From contig CAZRWH010000004.1 of the NCBI GenBank assembly GCA_964603905.1, positions 1 through 61,515 of the forward strand: DNA of 61,515 nt, given 5' to 3'. Below are positions 26,561 to 34,264 of the stretch, in pieces (the stretch's first letter is position 1; every line of letters begins with the position of its first letter). Made by a program: the position numbers and the translations under genes. The DNA is from CAZRWH01 sp964603905 (GTDB lineage: Bacteria; Patescibacteriota; Gracilibacteria; UBA1369; UBA12470). The notes below the pieces were generated by a model. It saw nothing but the letters and a program-made list of their open reading frames with translations, was not told where the DNA came from and ran no database searches.

Positions 26561-27793
26561 ATGCGCAAACCCTACAACCAAATCGACCAGATACTGCTTA
26601 TAACGGTTTTTGCACTTATCGTTGTGGGGATTATTATGATTACAAGTATTGGTGTGCCGAAGTCGATTCAATTATCGGCGCCAGGTGTTGCTTATCCTAA
26701 CTGTAGCGATGCGGCGGTGGACTGTTATTTGGTTTTGAAAAAGCATCTGACGAGGGTGCTTATCGGGGTTGTGGCGTTTTTGATAACGCTTAAGATAAAT
26801 TACAAGACATGGGAGAAGACGGCTCCATTAATTTACTTGGTTTCGGTGGGGATGCTTTTGGCGGTGTTTATATTTGGATCTGCAAATAATACGATTGCGA
26901 GGAGTTGGATTAACATTCAGTTCATTCCATTTTTGAGTTCGGTTCAGCCTGCAGAGATTGCGAAATTGGGGCTTGTTATGTACATGTCGATGTGGATTAC
27001 GAAGAAGATGCAGACTAGAGATGGGTTGGACGATTGGAAGGAAGGTTTTTGGTCGTTCGTAATAATATCCGGAGTTATAGTTCTGCCGGTTATTATGCAG
27101 CCGGATTTGGGATCGACTCTTGTTTTGGCGTCAATTGCAACAATTATGTATTTCGTGGGAGGTGCACCTGTTAAGCATCTGTTGGTGGGGGCACTTATTG
27201 CAGGAATTTTTGCTATGGGGGCGATTAGTACTCAGGATTATTTGAAGAATAGATTTAAAGCTTTTATGTTCCCGGACGACAACTGTAGTGAGGACTATTG
27301 TTGGCAATCAGAACAGGCAAAAATAGCGATAGGAAGTGGTGGAATTTGGGGAAAAGGTTTGACCCAGGGCATCCAAAAATCTTATTGGCTTCCTCAGGCT
27401 TCGGACGACTTTATTTTTGCGGCGTCAGCTGAGGAGCTTGGATTTTTCAGGATCATATTGGTGGTTTTGGGGTACGGAATAATAGGTTATCGAGGGTTTC
27501 AAATTGCAAACCATGCGCCAAGCCGATTCTCAATGATGTTAGCCACGGGGATAACGGTATGGGTGACGGCACAAGCTTTTATAAATATTATGGTTAACAT
27601 TTCGTTGTTCCCGGTTACGGGGATTACGCTTCCATTCATAAGTTATGGAGGGTCATCAATGGTGACAACTCTTATGGCACTTGGAATTCTTTTAAATATA
27701 TCCAAATACACAACCAACCATGCGTATACTTCTAACAGGAGGAGGAACAGCAGGCCACGTTATTCCCAATCTCGCCGTATCAGAAGAGCTTAA
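26561..27793 (+). CDS. ftsW: FtsW/RodA/SpoVE (SEDS) peptidoglycan glycosyltransferase
   Basis: A 410-residue SEDS protein with about ten membrane segments. Family marks: SSVQPAEIAKLGLVMYMS near 126-143, MQPDLGSTLVLA near 180-191 with the catalytic aspartate, GIQKSYWLPQASDDFIFAASAEELGF near 270-295 and FPVTGITLPFISYGGSSM near 353-370. It polymerises lipid II during division or elongation; murG next door favours FtsW. The start codon directly follows a heptamer array. The reading frame runs 74 nt into murG, giving an R/S-rich tail. Confidence 0.9.
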   Translation: MRKPYNQIDQILLITVFALIVVGIIMITSIGVPKSIQLSAPGVAYPNCSDAAVDCYLVLKKHLTRVLIGVVAFLITLKINYKTWEKTAPLIYLVSVGMLLAVFIFGSANNTIARSWINIQFIPFLSSVQPAEIAKLGLVMYMSMWITKKMQTRDGLDDWKEGFWSFVIISGVIVLPVIMQPDLGSTLVLASIATIMYFVGGAPVKHLLVGALIAGIFAMGAISTQDYLKNRFKAFMFPDDNCSEDYCWQSEQAKIAIGSGGIWGKGLTQGIQKSYWLPQASDDFIFAASAEELGFFRIILVVLGYGIIGYRGFQIANHAPSRFSMMLATGITVWVTAQAFINIMVNISLFPVTGITLPFISYGGSSMVTTLMALGILLNISKYTTNHAYTSNRRRNSRPRYSQSRRIRRA

Positions 27794-28799
27794 AGGGGAA
27801 AAACTGCTATACATAGGTTCCAAAAACAAGATCGACCGAGAGCTGGTCGAAGGAGCTGGTATAGAATTTCAGGCAATTTTCACAGGGAAATTACGCAGAT
27901 ATTTATCAATCCAAAATTTCGTAGATCTTTTCAAAATACCGATTGGATTTTTTCAGTCCATTTATCATATTCACAAATTCCAGCCCGACGTAATTTTCTC
28001 GAAAGGTGGTTTTGTGGCGGTTCCTGTGGTTTTTGCAGGATGGATTTTAAGAAAAAAAATCGTAATTCATGAGGCGGATGCAAGTCCCGGGCTGGCAACA
28101 AAGCTTACAGGGTTGGTAGCGGACAAAATACTGACTTCATACGAAGAGACAAAGAAATATTACAGACGAAAGAAACGCGCAAAAATCGAATACGTGGGGC
28201 TTCCAATCAGGCCAGAAATAGCAAAGGGAAGCAAGAAAGAAGGATACAAACTCACAGGGTTTAACGACAAAAGACCTGTTGTGTTGGTGATGGGAGGTAG
28301 TTTAGGTGCTGTGAAAATAAACAATACTCTTTGGAGCGCGCTAACACAGTTGATACCAGACTTCCAGGTTGTACACATCTGCGGGAAAGGTAAGTCAGGG
28401 AAAGTTTTTAGTAATTTTCTTCTCGATAAAATCCAAGGTTCGTACTCAGAATTTGAATACATTGGGGAAGAGATGAAAGACGTATATGCAATCACTGATA
28501 TCATCGTATCTCGAGCAGGGGCAAACAGCTTGGCAGAGATAGAAGCACTAGGATTGCCATCAATACTTGTGCCACTTCCAAGCAAGTCGAGCCGAGGAGA
28601 CCAGCTTGTTAACGCAAAGCTTTTTAGAGCTCGTGATGAAAAGAGGCGAAAGATAATAAAAAACGAAAAATTCACATCAAAATCACTAGTTGAGGCGCTG
28701 GAAGAACTTAAAAAATTATCCAGACACAGTTCGGTACAAGACCCTGCGAAACCTGCAAAAGACATAGCTAAAATATTAAAATCATGCGTATCGGAGTAA
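27720..28799 (+). CDS. murG: UDP-GlcNAc:lipid I GlcNAc transferase
   Basis: A 359-residue GT28 enzyme. LLTGGGTAGHVIPNLAV at residues 4-20 fixes the start at 27720 although this lies inside the ftsW frame. Further marks are FSKGGFVAVPVV, HEADASPGLATKL, VLVMGGSLGAVKIN and the donor site SRAGANSLAEIEALGLPSILVPLPSKS. It makes lipid II on the inner membrane face. It overlaps ftsW by 74 nt upstream and the next GT4 gene by 16 nt. Confidence 0.95.
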   Translation: MRILLTGGGTAGHVIPNLAVSEELKGEKLLYIGSKNKIDRELVEGAGIEFQAIFTGKLRRYLSIQNFVDLFKIPIGFFQSIYHIHKFQPDVIFSKGGFVAVPVVFAGWILRKKIVIHEADASPGLATKLTGLVADKILTSYEETKKYYRRKKRAKIEYVGLPIRPEIAKGSKKEGYKLTGFNDKRPVVLVMGGSLGAVKINNTLWSALTQLIPDFQVVHICGKGKSGKVFSNFLLDKIQGSYSEFEYIGEEMKDVYAITDIIVSRAGANSLAEIEALGLPSILVPLPSKSSRGDQLVNAKLFRARDEKRRKIIKNEKFTSKSLVEALEELKKLSRHSSVQDPAKPAKDIAKILKSCVSE

Positions 28800-29884
28800 A
28801 TGCGAGGCTACTTGAAAAAGCTGTTGGCATCGGCCAATATACCCTGAATTTATACAAGCATATGGCAGAAGACCATCCAGAAGATGAGTTTGTTTTGGTG
28901 ACTCGGAAGAATGTAAAAGTTGATCTTCCGAACAACGTTTCAATCAAAGTTATTCCAGAGAAAAAATGGATACCATTTGCTAGTCTCAAAAAAGGCTATT
29001 GGGAACAAATTCAAGTGCCAAAATTTTTCAAAAAAGAAAAGCTCGACGTAATTCATTACACATATCCAGCGAGCCCATTGAAAAAACTCAAGACCCCATC
29101 AACAGTCACAGTTCACGATACGATTCCTTGGGACGACAAAAGATATACGAAATCTTTTAGGTCGAAAATTTATTTTTGGTTAACAAAAAGATCTCTAAAA
29201 AAAGAAAAGACGATAATAGCGGTTTCCGAAACCTCAAAACGAGACCTACTAAACTTGATACATGGAGACCCAAAAAGAGTTCACGTGACATATGAGGCGG
29301 CATCAGAGAGCTTCGCTCAGAATGTAGAATGTAGAATGAAGAATGAAGAATATCTGATATATGTCGGTGGGTATGATGTAAGGAAAAACGTACCACAGTT
29401 GATTGAAATTTTCGAAAAAATATCGCCAGAATTCCTAAACTTGAAATTGCTACTTGTATCAGGGGAAGGGTTCTTGCAAAAAAACGTCAAAAATAGTAAT
29501 ATCAATATACTCACAACAGGGTTCGTAGAAGAACAAGAGCTAGCGAAATTATACCGAGGCGCCAAAGCGTTCATTAACATCTCCGAAAAAGAAGGATTCA
29601 ATCTCCCTATTTTGGAAGCAGCTTACTCAGAAACGCCGATACTTACATCTGACATACCTTTGCACAGGGAGCTTTACGATCCACATGTGTTGTTTTTGCC
29701 TCTCCAAGATCAAGAGAAGGCGGCTACACTGGTCAGTAATTTTATAAAAAATCCAAAAATCCAAAAAAAGCTCCGCGAGGAGACGAAAAAATTACGCGAA
29801 AAATACACCTGGGAGGAAGCGGCCAAAAAAACTTACGAGATCCTAACCACTCTCAAATGCTCTGGATCATCGCCACACATTTAG
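28784..29884 (+). CDS. GT4 family glycosyltransferase
   Basis: A 366-residue GT-B enzyme beginning GVNARLLEKAVGIGQYTLNL and PSTVTVHDTIPWD, with EEYLIYVGGYDVRKNVPQLI, LLLVSGEGFLQKN and NISEKEGFNLPILEAAYSETPILTSD (donor glutamate), as in mannosyltransferase-like GT4s. A heptamer array (29321-29355) is translated in the interdomain linker as QNVECRMKNEEYL without breaking the frame. It overlaps murG by 16 nt and the next gene by 28 nt, so it belongs to the cell-wall operon; specificity unknown. Confidence 0.87.
   Translation: MRIGVNARLLEKAVGIGQYTLNLYKHMAEDHPEDEFVLVTRKNVKVDLPNNVSIKVIPEKKWIPFASLKKGYWEQIQVPKFFKKEKLDVIHYTYPASPLKKLKTPSTVTVHDTIPWDDKRYTKSFRSKIYFWLTKRSLKKEKTIIAVSETSKRDLLNLIHGDPKRVHVTYEAASESFAQNVECRMKNEEYLIYVGGYDVRKNVPQLIEIFEKISPEFLNLKLLLVSGEGFLQKNVKNSNINILTTGFVEEQELAKLYRGAKAFINISEKEGFNLPILEAAYSETPILTSDIPLHRELYDPHVLFLPLQDQEKAATLVSNFIKNPKIQKKLREETKKLREKYTWEEAAKKTYEILTTLKCSGSSPHI
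29321..29355 (+). repeat. Heptamer array inside a GT4 gene
   Basis: GAATGTA, GAATGTA, GAATGAA, GAATGAA, GAATATC, five consecutive units. It lies in frame within the linker between the two Rossmann domains of the glycosyltransferase, where length changes are tolerated. Confidence 0.85.
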
Positions 29885-30078
29885 TTTCAATCTGTTTCGC
29901 AGTTATTGCGATCAGGTTAATAATGCGACACATCAAGAGATACAGGTTACCAAGCTCCCAATACAGAAAATTGTGGGGCTTTTTTAGAATAACCTATTTG
30001 ATTTGGATTTATGCGATTGCAGCGACAGTGTGGGCGCTCGTTACGATAGGATTATTTGCGGTAATTAATTTCGTATGA
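29857..30078 (+). CDS. Small two-helix membrane protein
   Basis: A 73-residue protein with two membrane helices (about 2-20 and 46-70) joined by a basic stretch (MRHIKRYRLPSSQYRK), probably cytoplasmic. It overlaps the GT4 gene by 28 nt and the next gene by 4 nt. No family recognised; by position it may assist the bacterial-PH/LemA membrane proteins downstream. Confidence 0.7.
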   Translation: MLWIIATHLVSICFAVIAIRLIMRHIKRYRLPSSQYRKLWGFFRITYLIWIYAIAATVWALVTIGLFAVINFV

Positions 30079-30683
30079 CTATAAGGCAAGACAATACAAA
30101 TAGACATTTTCAGGGGCAGCAAAAAAACGAACGCCTTGTGTATTTCGCACGGAAGCATTGGATTACATTGGTGCCTATTTTGATTGAAGCAGCTTTGTGT
30201 ATTGGAGCAGCTGTCGGTGTTGTAGTGGGGACATTGTTATATGCGAGAGAGGGATCATCGACAATGGGTTTTGCGATTGCAGCAGTTATTGTAATGACAA
30301 TCTGGATGCATCACGTTTTTGTAAGGTTGTTAAATTATTTTTTGGACATAGTTTTGATAACAAATTTCCGGATTATAAACATCGAAAAGACCTTGTTTTT
30401 GAAAAACGATAAAAACGTGGTTGATCTCCACGAAATTCAGGATATAAAAAAATTCCAACACGGTATTACTCCAAACCTTCTAAATTATGGTAAACTTGTT
30501 GTCGTAGTGCCGACAATGATAGAACCAATGATTTTGGAGAAAATGCCAGCACCTGACAGATTCTTCCGAAAGATAAATAATGCCAAGCGAGACTACATAT
30601 ACGGACGTCAGCAGCAACGGCTAAATGTTCTATCGCAAAGGCAACATAACCAAATAAAAGATGCAGTTTCCAGGACAGCGTAA
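30075..30683 (+). CDS. Bacterial PH (bPH2/YdbS-like) membrane protein
   Basis: A 202-residue protein: QGQQKNERLVYFARKHWITLVP, two membrane helices (about 35-56 and 66-95), then the PH-like beta domain LITNFRIINIEKTLFLKNDKNVVDLHEIQDIKK with the family's TNxRxI motif and the DLxxIQDI strand. A paralogue follows directly (shared GQxKxER..RKHW start and IQDxK motif). Function of these domains is not settled. Overlaps of 4 and 23 nt with its neighbours. Confidence 0.82.
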   Translation: MTIRQDNTNRHFQGQQKNERLVYFARKHWITLVPILIEAALCIGAAVGVVVGTLLYAREGSSTMGFAIAAVIVMTIWMHHVFVRLLNYFLDIVLITNFRIINIEKTLFLKNDKNVVDLHEIQDIKKFQHGITPNLLNYGKLVVVVPTMIEPMILEKMPAPDRFFRKINNAKRDYIYGRQQQRLNVLSQRQHNQIKDAVSRTA

Positions 30684-31176
30684 ATCAGAGAGAATACAGT
30701 TCATGGTAAGGAAACATTGGGTTATAGACTTCAAGATATTCCTGACAATGATGATTGTTTATGTTATCCCGGGGATGCTACTCGTTTCGGCAATTTTGGT
30801 TTATTGGCCAAATTTCTTCAATAATTTCCGGTCAATCATAATGGTGTACACATTGATTTACCTGCTTTTTGCTGGGCTTGTTTTGTACATAAAATGGCTA
30901 AACGAGGAACTAGACCTAATTGTGGTCACGAACTTGCGTGTGATCAGCCTAGACCAGGTGAAGTTCATGGAAAGAACTGTATCAGAAACAGGTTTGACCC
31001 AAATCCAGGATGTGAAAGGGATAGAGAAAGGAGTTTTGAGCAATATTCTGCATTATGGGGATATAGAAATTCAAACAGCAGCAGAACAAATAGTTTTCAA
31101 AATACAAAACGTACCTTATCCATTCAGAGCTGCGCGACGAATACTTGAGATGAGGGATAAACTAACAAAAACATGA
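30661..31176 (+). CDS. Bacterial PH (bPH2/YdbS-like) membrane protein, paralogue
   Basis: A 171-residue relative of the preceding gene: FPGQRKSERIQFMVRKHWV, two membrane helices (about 22-45 and 55-80), then VVTNLRVISLDQVKFMERTVSETGLTQIQDVKG and LHYGDIEIQTA, the standard bPH2 sheet. Starts inside the preceding gene (23-nt overlap) and ends 4 nt into the LemA gene. The tandem pair suggests a hetero-oligomer (inference). Confidence 0.82.
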   Translation: MQFPGQRKSERIQFMVRKHWVIDFKIFLTMMIVYVIPGMLLVSAILVYWPNFFNNFRSIIMVYTLIYLLFAGLVLYIKWLNEELDLIVVTNLRVISLDQVKFMERTVSETGLTQIQDVKGIEKGVLSNILHYGDIEIQTAAEQIVFKIQNVPYPFRAARRILEMRDKLTKT

Positions 31177-31670
31177 CAAATACAATAATTGTGATCGTTG
31201 CGATCGCCACTTTAATTGTGCTGGGATTAATTACGGTGCTAAATATATTGACGCAAGAGAAGCGAAAGCTCGACATAACCTGGTCAAAGCTCGACAAAGC
31301 ATTGATCAAAAGGCGTGACACCGTGCCATACCTACTCGAAAGCGCCCGAATCTCAGATCCTCGTTGGAAATCTCTCAAAGATGCACGGGCGGCCCTTCTT
31401 TCAAACCAGATTCCAGCTAGGCAACGCATTGAACTTGAAGAAAAACTAGGCAACGCAATTGAGGCCTTGATTGCAATCGCAAAAACTGACGAATCAGTAC
31501 GGACAGATACAGGATTTTTGGAATCAAAAAAGGATTTAAGAAAAGACATACCTACAGAAATAAACCCGTTAATCGCAAAATGGACAGCTGATGCAGAAAA
31601 GTACAATGACAAATTGGAACTCTTCCCATATAGTATTGCGGCAAAGATTTTTAGACAGCACGCAGTGTAA
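31173..31670 (+). CDS. LemA-like membrane protein
   Basis: A 165-residue protein with one N-terminal membrane helix (4-25, N-out) and a helical domain starting RKLDITWSKLDKALIKRRDTVPYLLESA, which matches the LemA family's AWSQIDVQLKRRHDLIPNL region, and ending EKYNDKLELFPYSIAAKIF (LemA: YN..x.fP...). LemA proteins have no known enzymatic role. Its ATG overlaps the second bPH2 gene by 4 nt. Confidence 0.8.
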   Translation: MTNTIIVIVAIATLIVLGLITVLNILTQEKRKLDITWSKLDKALIKRRDTVPYLLESARISDPRWKSLKDARAALLSNQIPARQRIELEEKLGNAIEALIAIAKTDESVRTDTGFLESKKDLRKDIPTEINPLIAKWTADAEKYNDKLELFPYSIAAKIFRQHAV

Positions 31671-31728
31671 CGGAGGGCCATAAAGAGCTCAAAAAACTTT
31701 TGCACTTAATTAGAACAAAAGCCTCGTT

Positions 31729-33066
31729 ATGAAATACTATATACAGACATATGGCTGTCAGATGAACTACTCTGACTCAGAAAGACTAGTGACTTTGCTA
31801 GAGGCATATGGTTTTGAAAAATCTGACTCAGAAACAGACGCAGATTTAGTTGTTTTCAATTCTTGCTCAGTAAGACAAAAAGCCGAGAACAGGGTTCATG
31901 GAGCAATCGCAAACCTGAAAAAAGCCAGAAAAAAAGATGGGAACCTACTGATAGCTCTAACAGGATGCATGGTAAAAGCCGGGAAAGAAGAGAAAATCGA
32001 AAAACGAATAAAACATTTGGATATAGCATTCCGCCCGGAAGACATGGGTGATCTTGGAGACAGAATCAAAGAGATGCGACCGGACTGGAAAATGGTTGAG
32101 GACGAAGGAAGTCTGGGTAAATATTTTGAGATTCATCCACAGGTAGCAAACAAATATCAGGTTTTTGTGCCGATAATGACAGGATGTGACAAGTTCTGTA
32201 CTTACTGCATTGTTCCGTATTCACGTGGCCGCGAAAAAAGTCGCGATTGGGATGAGATCATTTCTGAATGCACACATTTGGTTGAAAACGGAGCAAAAGA
32301 AATAACACTTCTCGGGCAAACCGTAGATTCATACGGGTTGAGTAATTTGGACAAAAAGAGCGGCAAATTTGAAGGAAAAACTTTCCCAAAACTTCTTCGC
32401 GAACTGGATAAATTAAGCGAAAAAGGCCTAACTAGGCTTAGGTTTACATCACCACATCCGAAAGATTTTTCTCAAGAATTAATAGACACAATTGCCGAGT
32501 TAGAAACCCTGTGCCCATACATCCACTTGCCGGTCCAATCAGGTTCAAATTCTTGTTTGAGAAGGATGAACAGGCCGTACACGCGCGAAAAATATATCGA
32601 CATAATCGAGCGAATACGAAAAGCAATTCCAGAATGTGCAATCTCAACAGACATAATTGTAGGGTTTTGTGGAGAAACAGAAGAAGAGTTCCAGGATTCA
32701 TGCGACCTATACAACCAGCTAGGATTCGACATGGCGTACATTGCAAAATACTCAACGAGAAAAGGTACATTCGCAGATAAGAAACTGGACGACGACGTAC
32801 CATATGAAGTAAAGACGGAAAGATGGTGCAAACTCAACGAAATCCTCAAGAAAAACTCACTAAAAACCAGCAAAGTATTCGAAGACAAGACCGTAGAGGT
32901 CCTGATCGAGCAACAAGGTGACGAATTAATGGGAAGATCTCGTGAATTCAAAGACGTGCGAATAACAGATTTCGACAAGTCCAAAGATTGGATAGGCGAG
33001 GTCGTAAATGTTAAAATAAACAAAGCCAGAACATGGCTACTACAAGGAGAAATCATTAACCTATAA
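31729..33066 (+). CDS. miaB: tRNA-2-methylthio-N6-dimethylallyladenosine synthase
   Basis: A 445-residue methylthiotransferase. The UPF0004 domain holds the first cluster cysteines (YGCQMN, NSCSVRQ, TGCMVKAG); the radical SAM motif is MTGCDKFCTYCIVPYSRGREKSR near residue 150-172; the C-terminal TRAM domain begins near KTVEVLIEQQGDELMGRSREF. QMNYSDSE and NSCSVRQKAE are MiaB rather than RimO or MtaB features. It thiomethylates i6A37 of tRNA; no miaA is in the window. Confidence 0.95.
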   Translation: MKYYIQTYGCQMNYSDSERLVTLLEAYGFEKSDSETDADLVVFNSCSVRQKAENRVHGAIANLKKARKKDGNLLIALTGCMVKAGKEEKIEKRIKHLDIAFRPEDMGDLGDRIKEMRPDWKMVEDEGSLGKYFEIHPQVANKYQVFVPIMTGCDKFCTYCIVPYSRGREKSRDWDEIISECTHLVENGAKEITLLGQTVDSYGLSNLDKKSGKFEGKTFPKLLRELDKLSEKGLTRLRFTSPHPKDFSQELIDTIAELETLCPYIHLPVQSGSNSCLRRMNRPYTREKYIDIIERIRKAIPECAISTDIIVGFCGETEEEFQDSCDLYNQLGFDMAYIAKYSTRKGTFADKKLDDDVPYEVKTERWCKLNEILKKNSLKTSKVFEDKTVEVLIEQQGDELMGRSREFKDVRITDFDKSKDWIGEVVNVKINKARTWLLQGEIINL

Positions 33067-33077
33067 CAGACACTAAC

Positions 33078-33263
33078 ATGGGAAGAAGAGGATGGGCGCC
33101 GTCAGATGCGCCAGAAAGAAAAAAGGTTGTAGCGGACACAGAAGAACCTAGGAGCAAGACGGAAGAAGTAGGGCGTAAAGCAATGAGGCAAGTTTTTGCT
33201 AGATTCTTGAGAGAGGCCCAAATAACAGAAGAAGGATCGCCATCTAGATTCGATCGAAGATAA
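33078..33263 (+). CDS. Small basic hypothetical protein
   Basis: A 61-residue, highly charged protein (many R, K and E) starting 12 nt after the miaB stop, with an A/C-rich leader (ACAGACACTAAC) like those of other genes here. No motif recognised. It could be a real small gene in the miaB operon; the short length leaves room for doubt. Confidence 0.45.
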   Translation: MGRRGWAPSDAPERKKVVADTEEPRSKTEEVGRKAMRQVFARFLREAQITEEGSPSRFDRR

Positions 33264-33330
33264 AAAAGTGTAATAAAATTTCCAAACCACATTATACGGT
33301 TGTAAGTATGATTTTTAACCATGTAAAAAC

Positions 33331-33939
33331 ATGAAAAAAACAATCGCAATGATGGCACTGGTAGTTGTGCTAATGACAGGATGCGTCAATATAACCGTTG
33401 AGGTTGAAGACGAAGAACTTAGGGAGGTATTAACTGAGCTACAAGAAAGTTCAGACCCAATCACTATCGATATTGTCGGTGGAGAAGAGGGGGTTGAGGA
33501 GGATGAAGACGAGGCAGAAGAATTGCCTAGTTCGGTGATCGACTTTGAATCACTTGAAGAGGGAGACACTGTGGGAGGCATGGTTGTAACTGAGCTTGAA
33601 AAGCGCACAGAATCATGGCCTCTTGGGGAATGGAATTCTATGATTACATTTGAAGGGGAGATCGAGCTAACAGGAGAATATGTACTGATGGATGAAGGAT
33701 ATTCCCCAATGGCAGGTTTAGTTTGTGTTACTGGTCTTGATGACGAATCTTTAGAGGTACTTCCTCTGCCAGAAGATTACAGTAGGCTTTACTTCTGCTT
33801 TGAAAACAGTAGTGATGTAGCAACAACATTGCTTGATGGTATGACCGAGGGAGAAGGTACGTTTGTGATTGATAAATTTGATTACGTTGGAATTGAAGGA
33901 GGTGTTTGGAATGTGGCTAGGTTAGTACCAAGTATGTAA
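33331..33939 (+). CDS. Putative lipoprotein
   Basis: A 202-residue protein with signal peptide and lipobox LMTGC (cysteine at 18). The mature start VNITVEVEDEELREVL resembles that of the lipoprotein at 60272 (TITIPYFDIEL), suggesting a shared leader type. An acidic, disordered stretch (about 50-66) is followed by a globular part without known motif. TTTAAC lies 11 nt before the ATG. A terminator follows at 33950-33979. Confidence 0.72.
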   Translation: MKKTIAMMALVVVLMTGCVNITVEVEDEELREVLTELQESSDPITIDIVGGEEGVEEDEDEAEELPSSVIDFESLEEGDTVGGMVVTELEKRTESWPLGEWNSMITFEGEIELTGEYVLMDEGYSPMAGLVCVTGLDDESLEVLPLPEDYSRLYFCFENSSDVATTLLDGMTEGEGTFVIDKFDYVGIEGGVWNVARLVPSM

Positions 33940-33949
33940 TGCTAAAATG

Positions 33950-33979
33950 CGACCTTGCGGGGAGGTGGGGTCGTTTTTT
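33950..33979 (+). terminator. Intrinsic terminator after the lipoprotein gene
   Basis: CGACC (33950-33954) pairs with GGTCG (33969-33973) across a 14-nt loop that can itself pair weakly, followed by six T (33974-33979). Eleven bases after the stop codon. Confidence 0.6.
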
Positions 33980-33988
33980 AGTTAATGA

Positions 33989-34246
33989 CTAACGATCAAA
34001 ATTACATTTAAGACAAATCAACGAAATAGTCATAAGAAGCGTAATCCCGCTCATAACAACTAGGGATATGCTATTTATGTAATAACCGTAAGTTATCCAC
34101 AAAATTTGTCCTCCCAAATTAATCAAAGTCCACAGTATAGAAATGTCTCGTGTAGATTTGCTGCGCCAACATTTAATTACTTGAGGGAGAAGTGATATCG
34201 CTACAAGAGCTCCTGCAGCGAAGCCTATTAGTTCAACGGTGTTCAT
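33989..34246 (-). CDS. PQ-loop/SemiSWEET-like transporter
   Basis: An 85-residue, three-helix protein. LLPQVIKCWRSKSTRDIS near residues 19-36 is the PQ-loop motif, followed by WTLINLGGQILWITYGYYI and a third helix. SemiSWEETs dimerise to carry sugars; the PQ sequence fits that group. Leader hexamer is TTTAAA rather than TTTAAC. Lies just upstream of alaS on the same strand. Confidence 0.85.
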   Translation of the reverse strand: MNTVELIGFAAGALVAISLLPQVIKCWRSKSTRDISILWTLINLGGQILWITYGYYINSISLVVMSGITLLMTISLICLKCNFDR

Positions 34247-34264
34247 ATGGTAGAGTGTTTAAAA

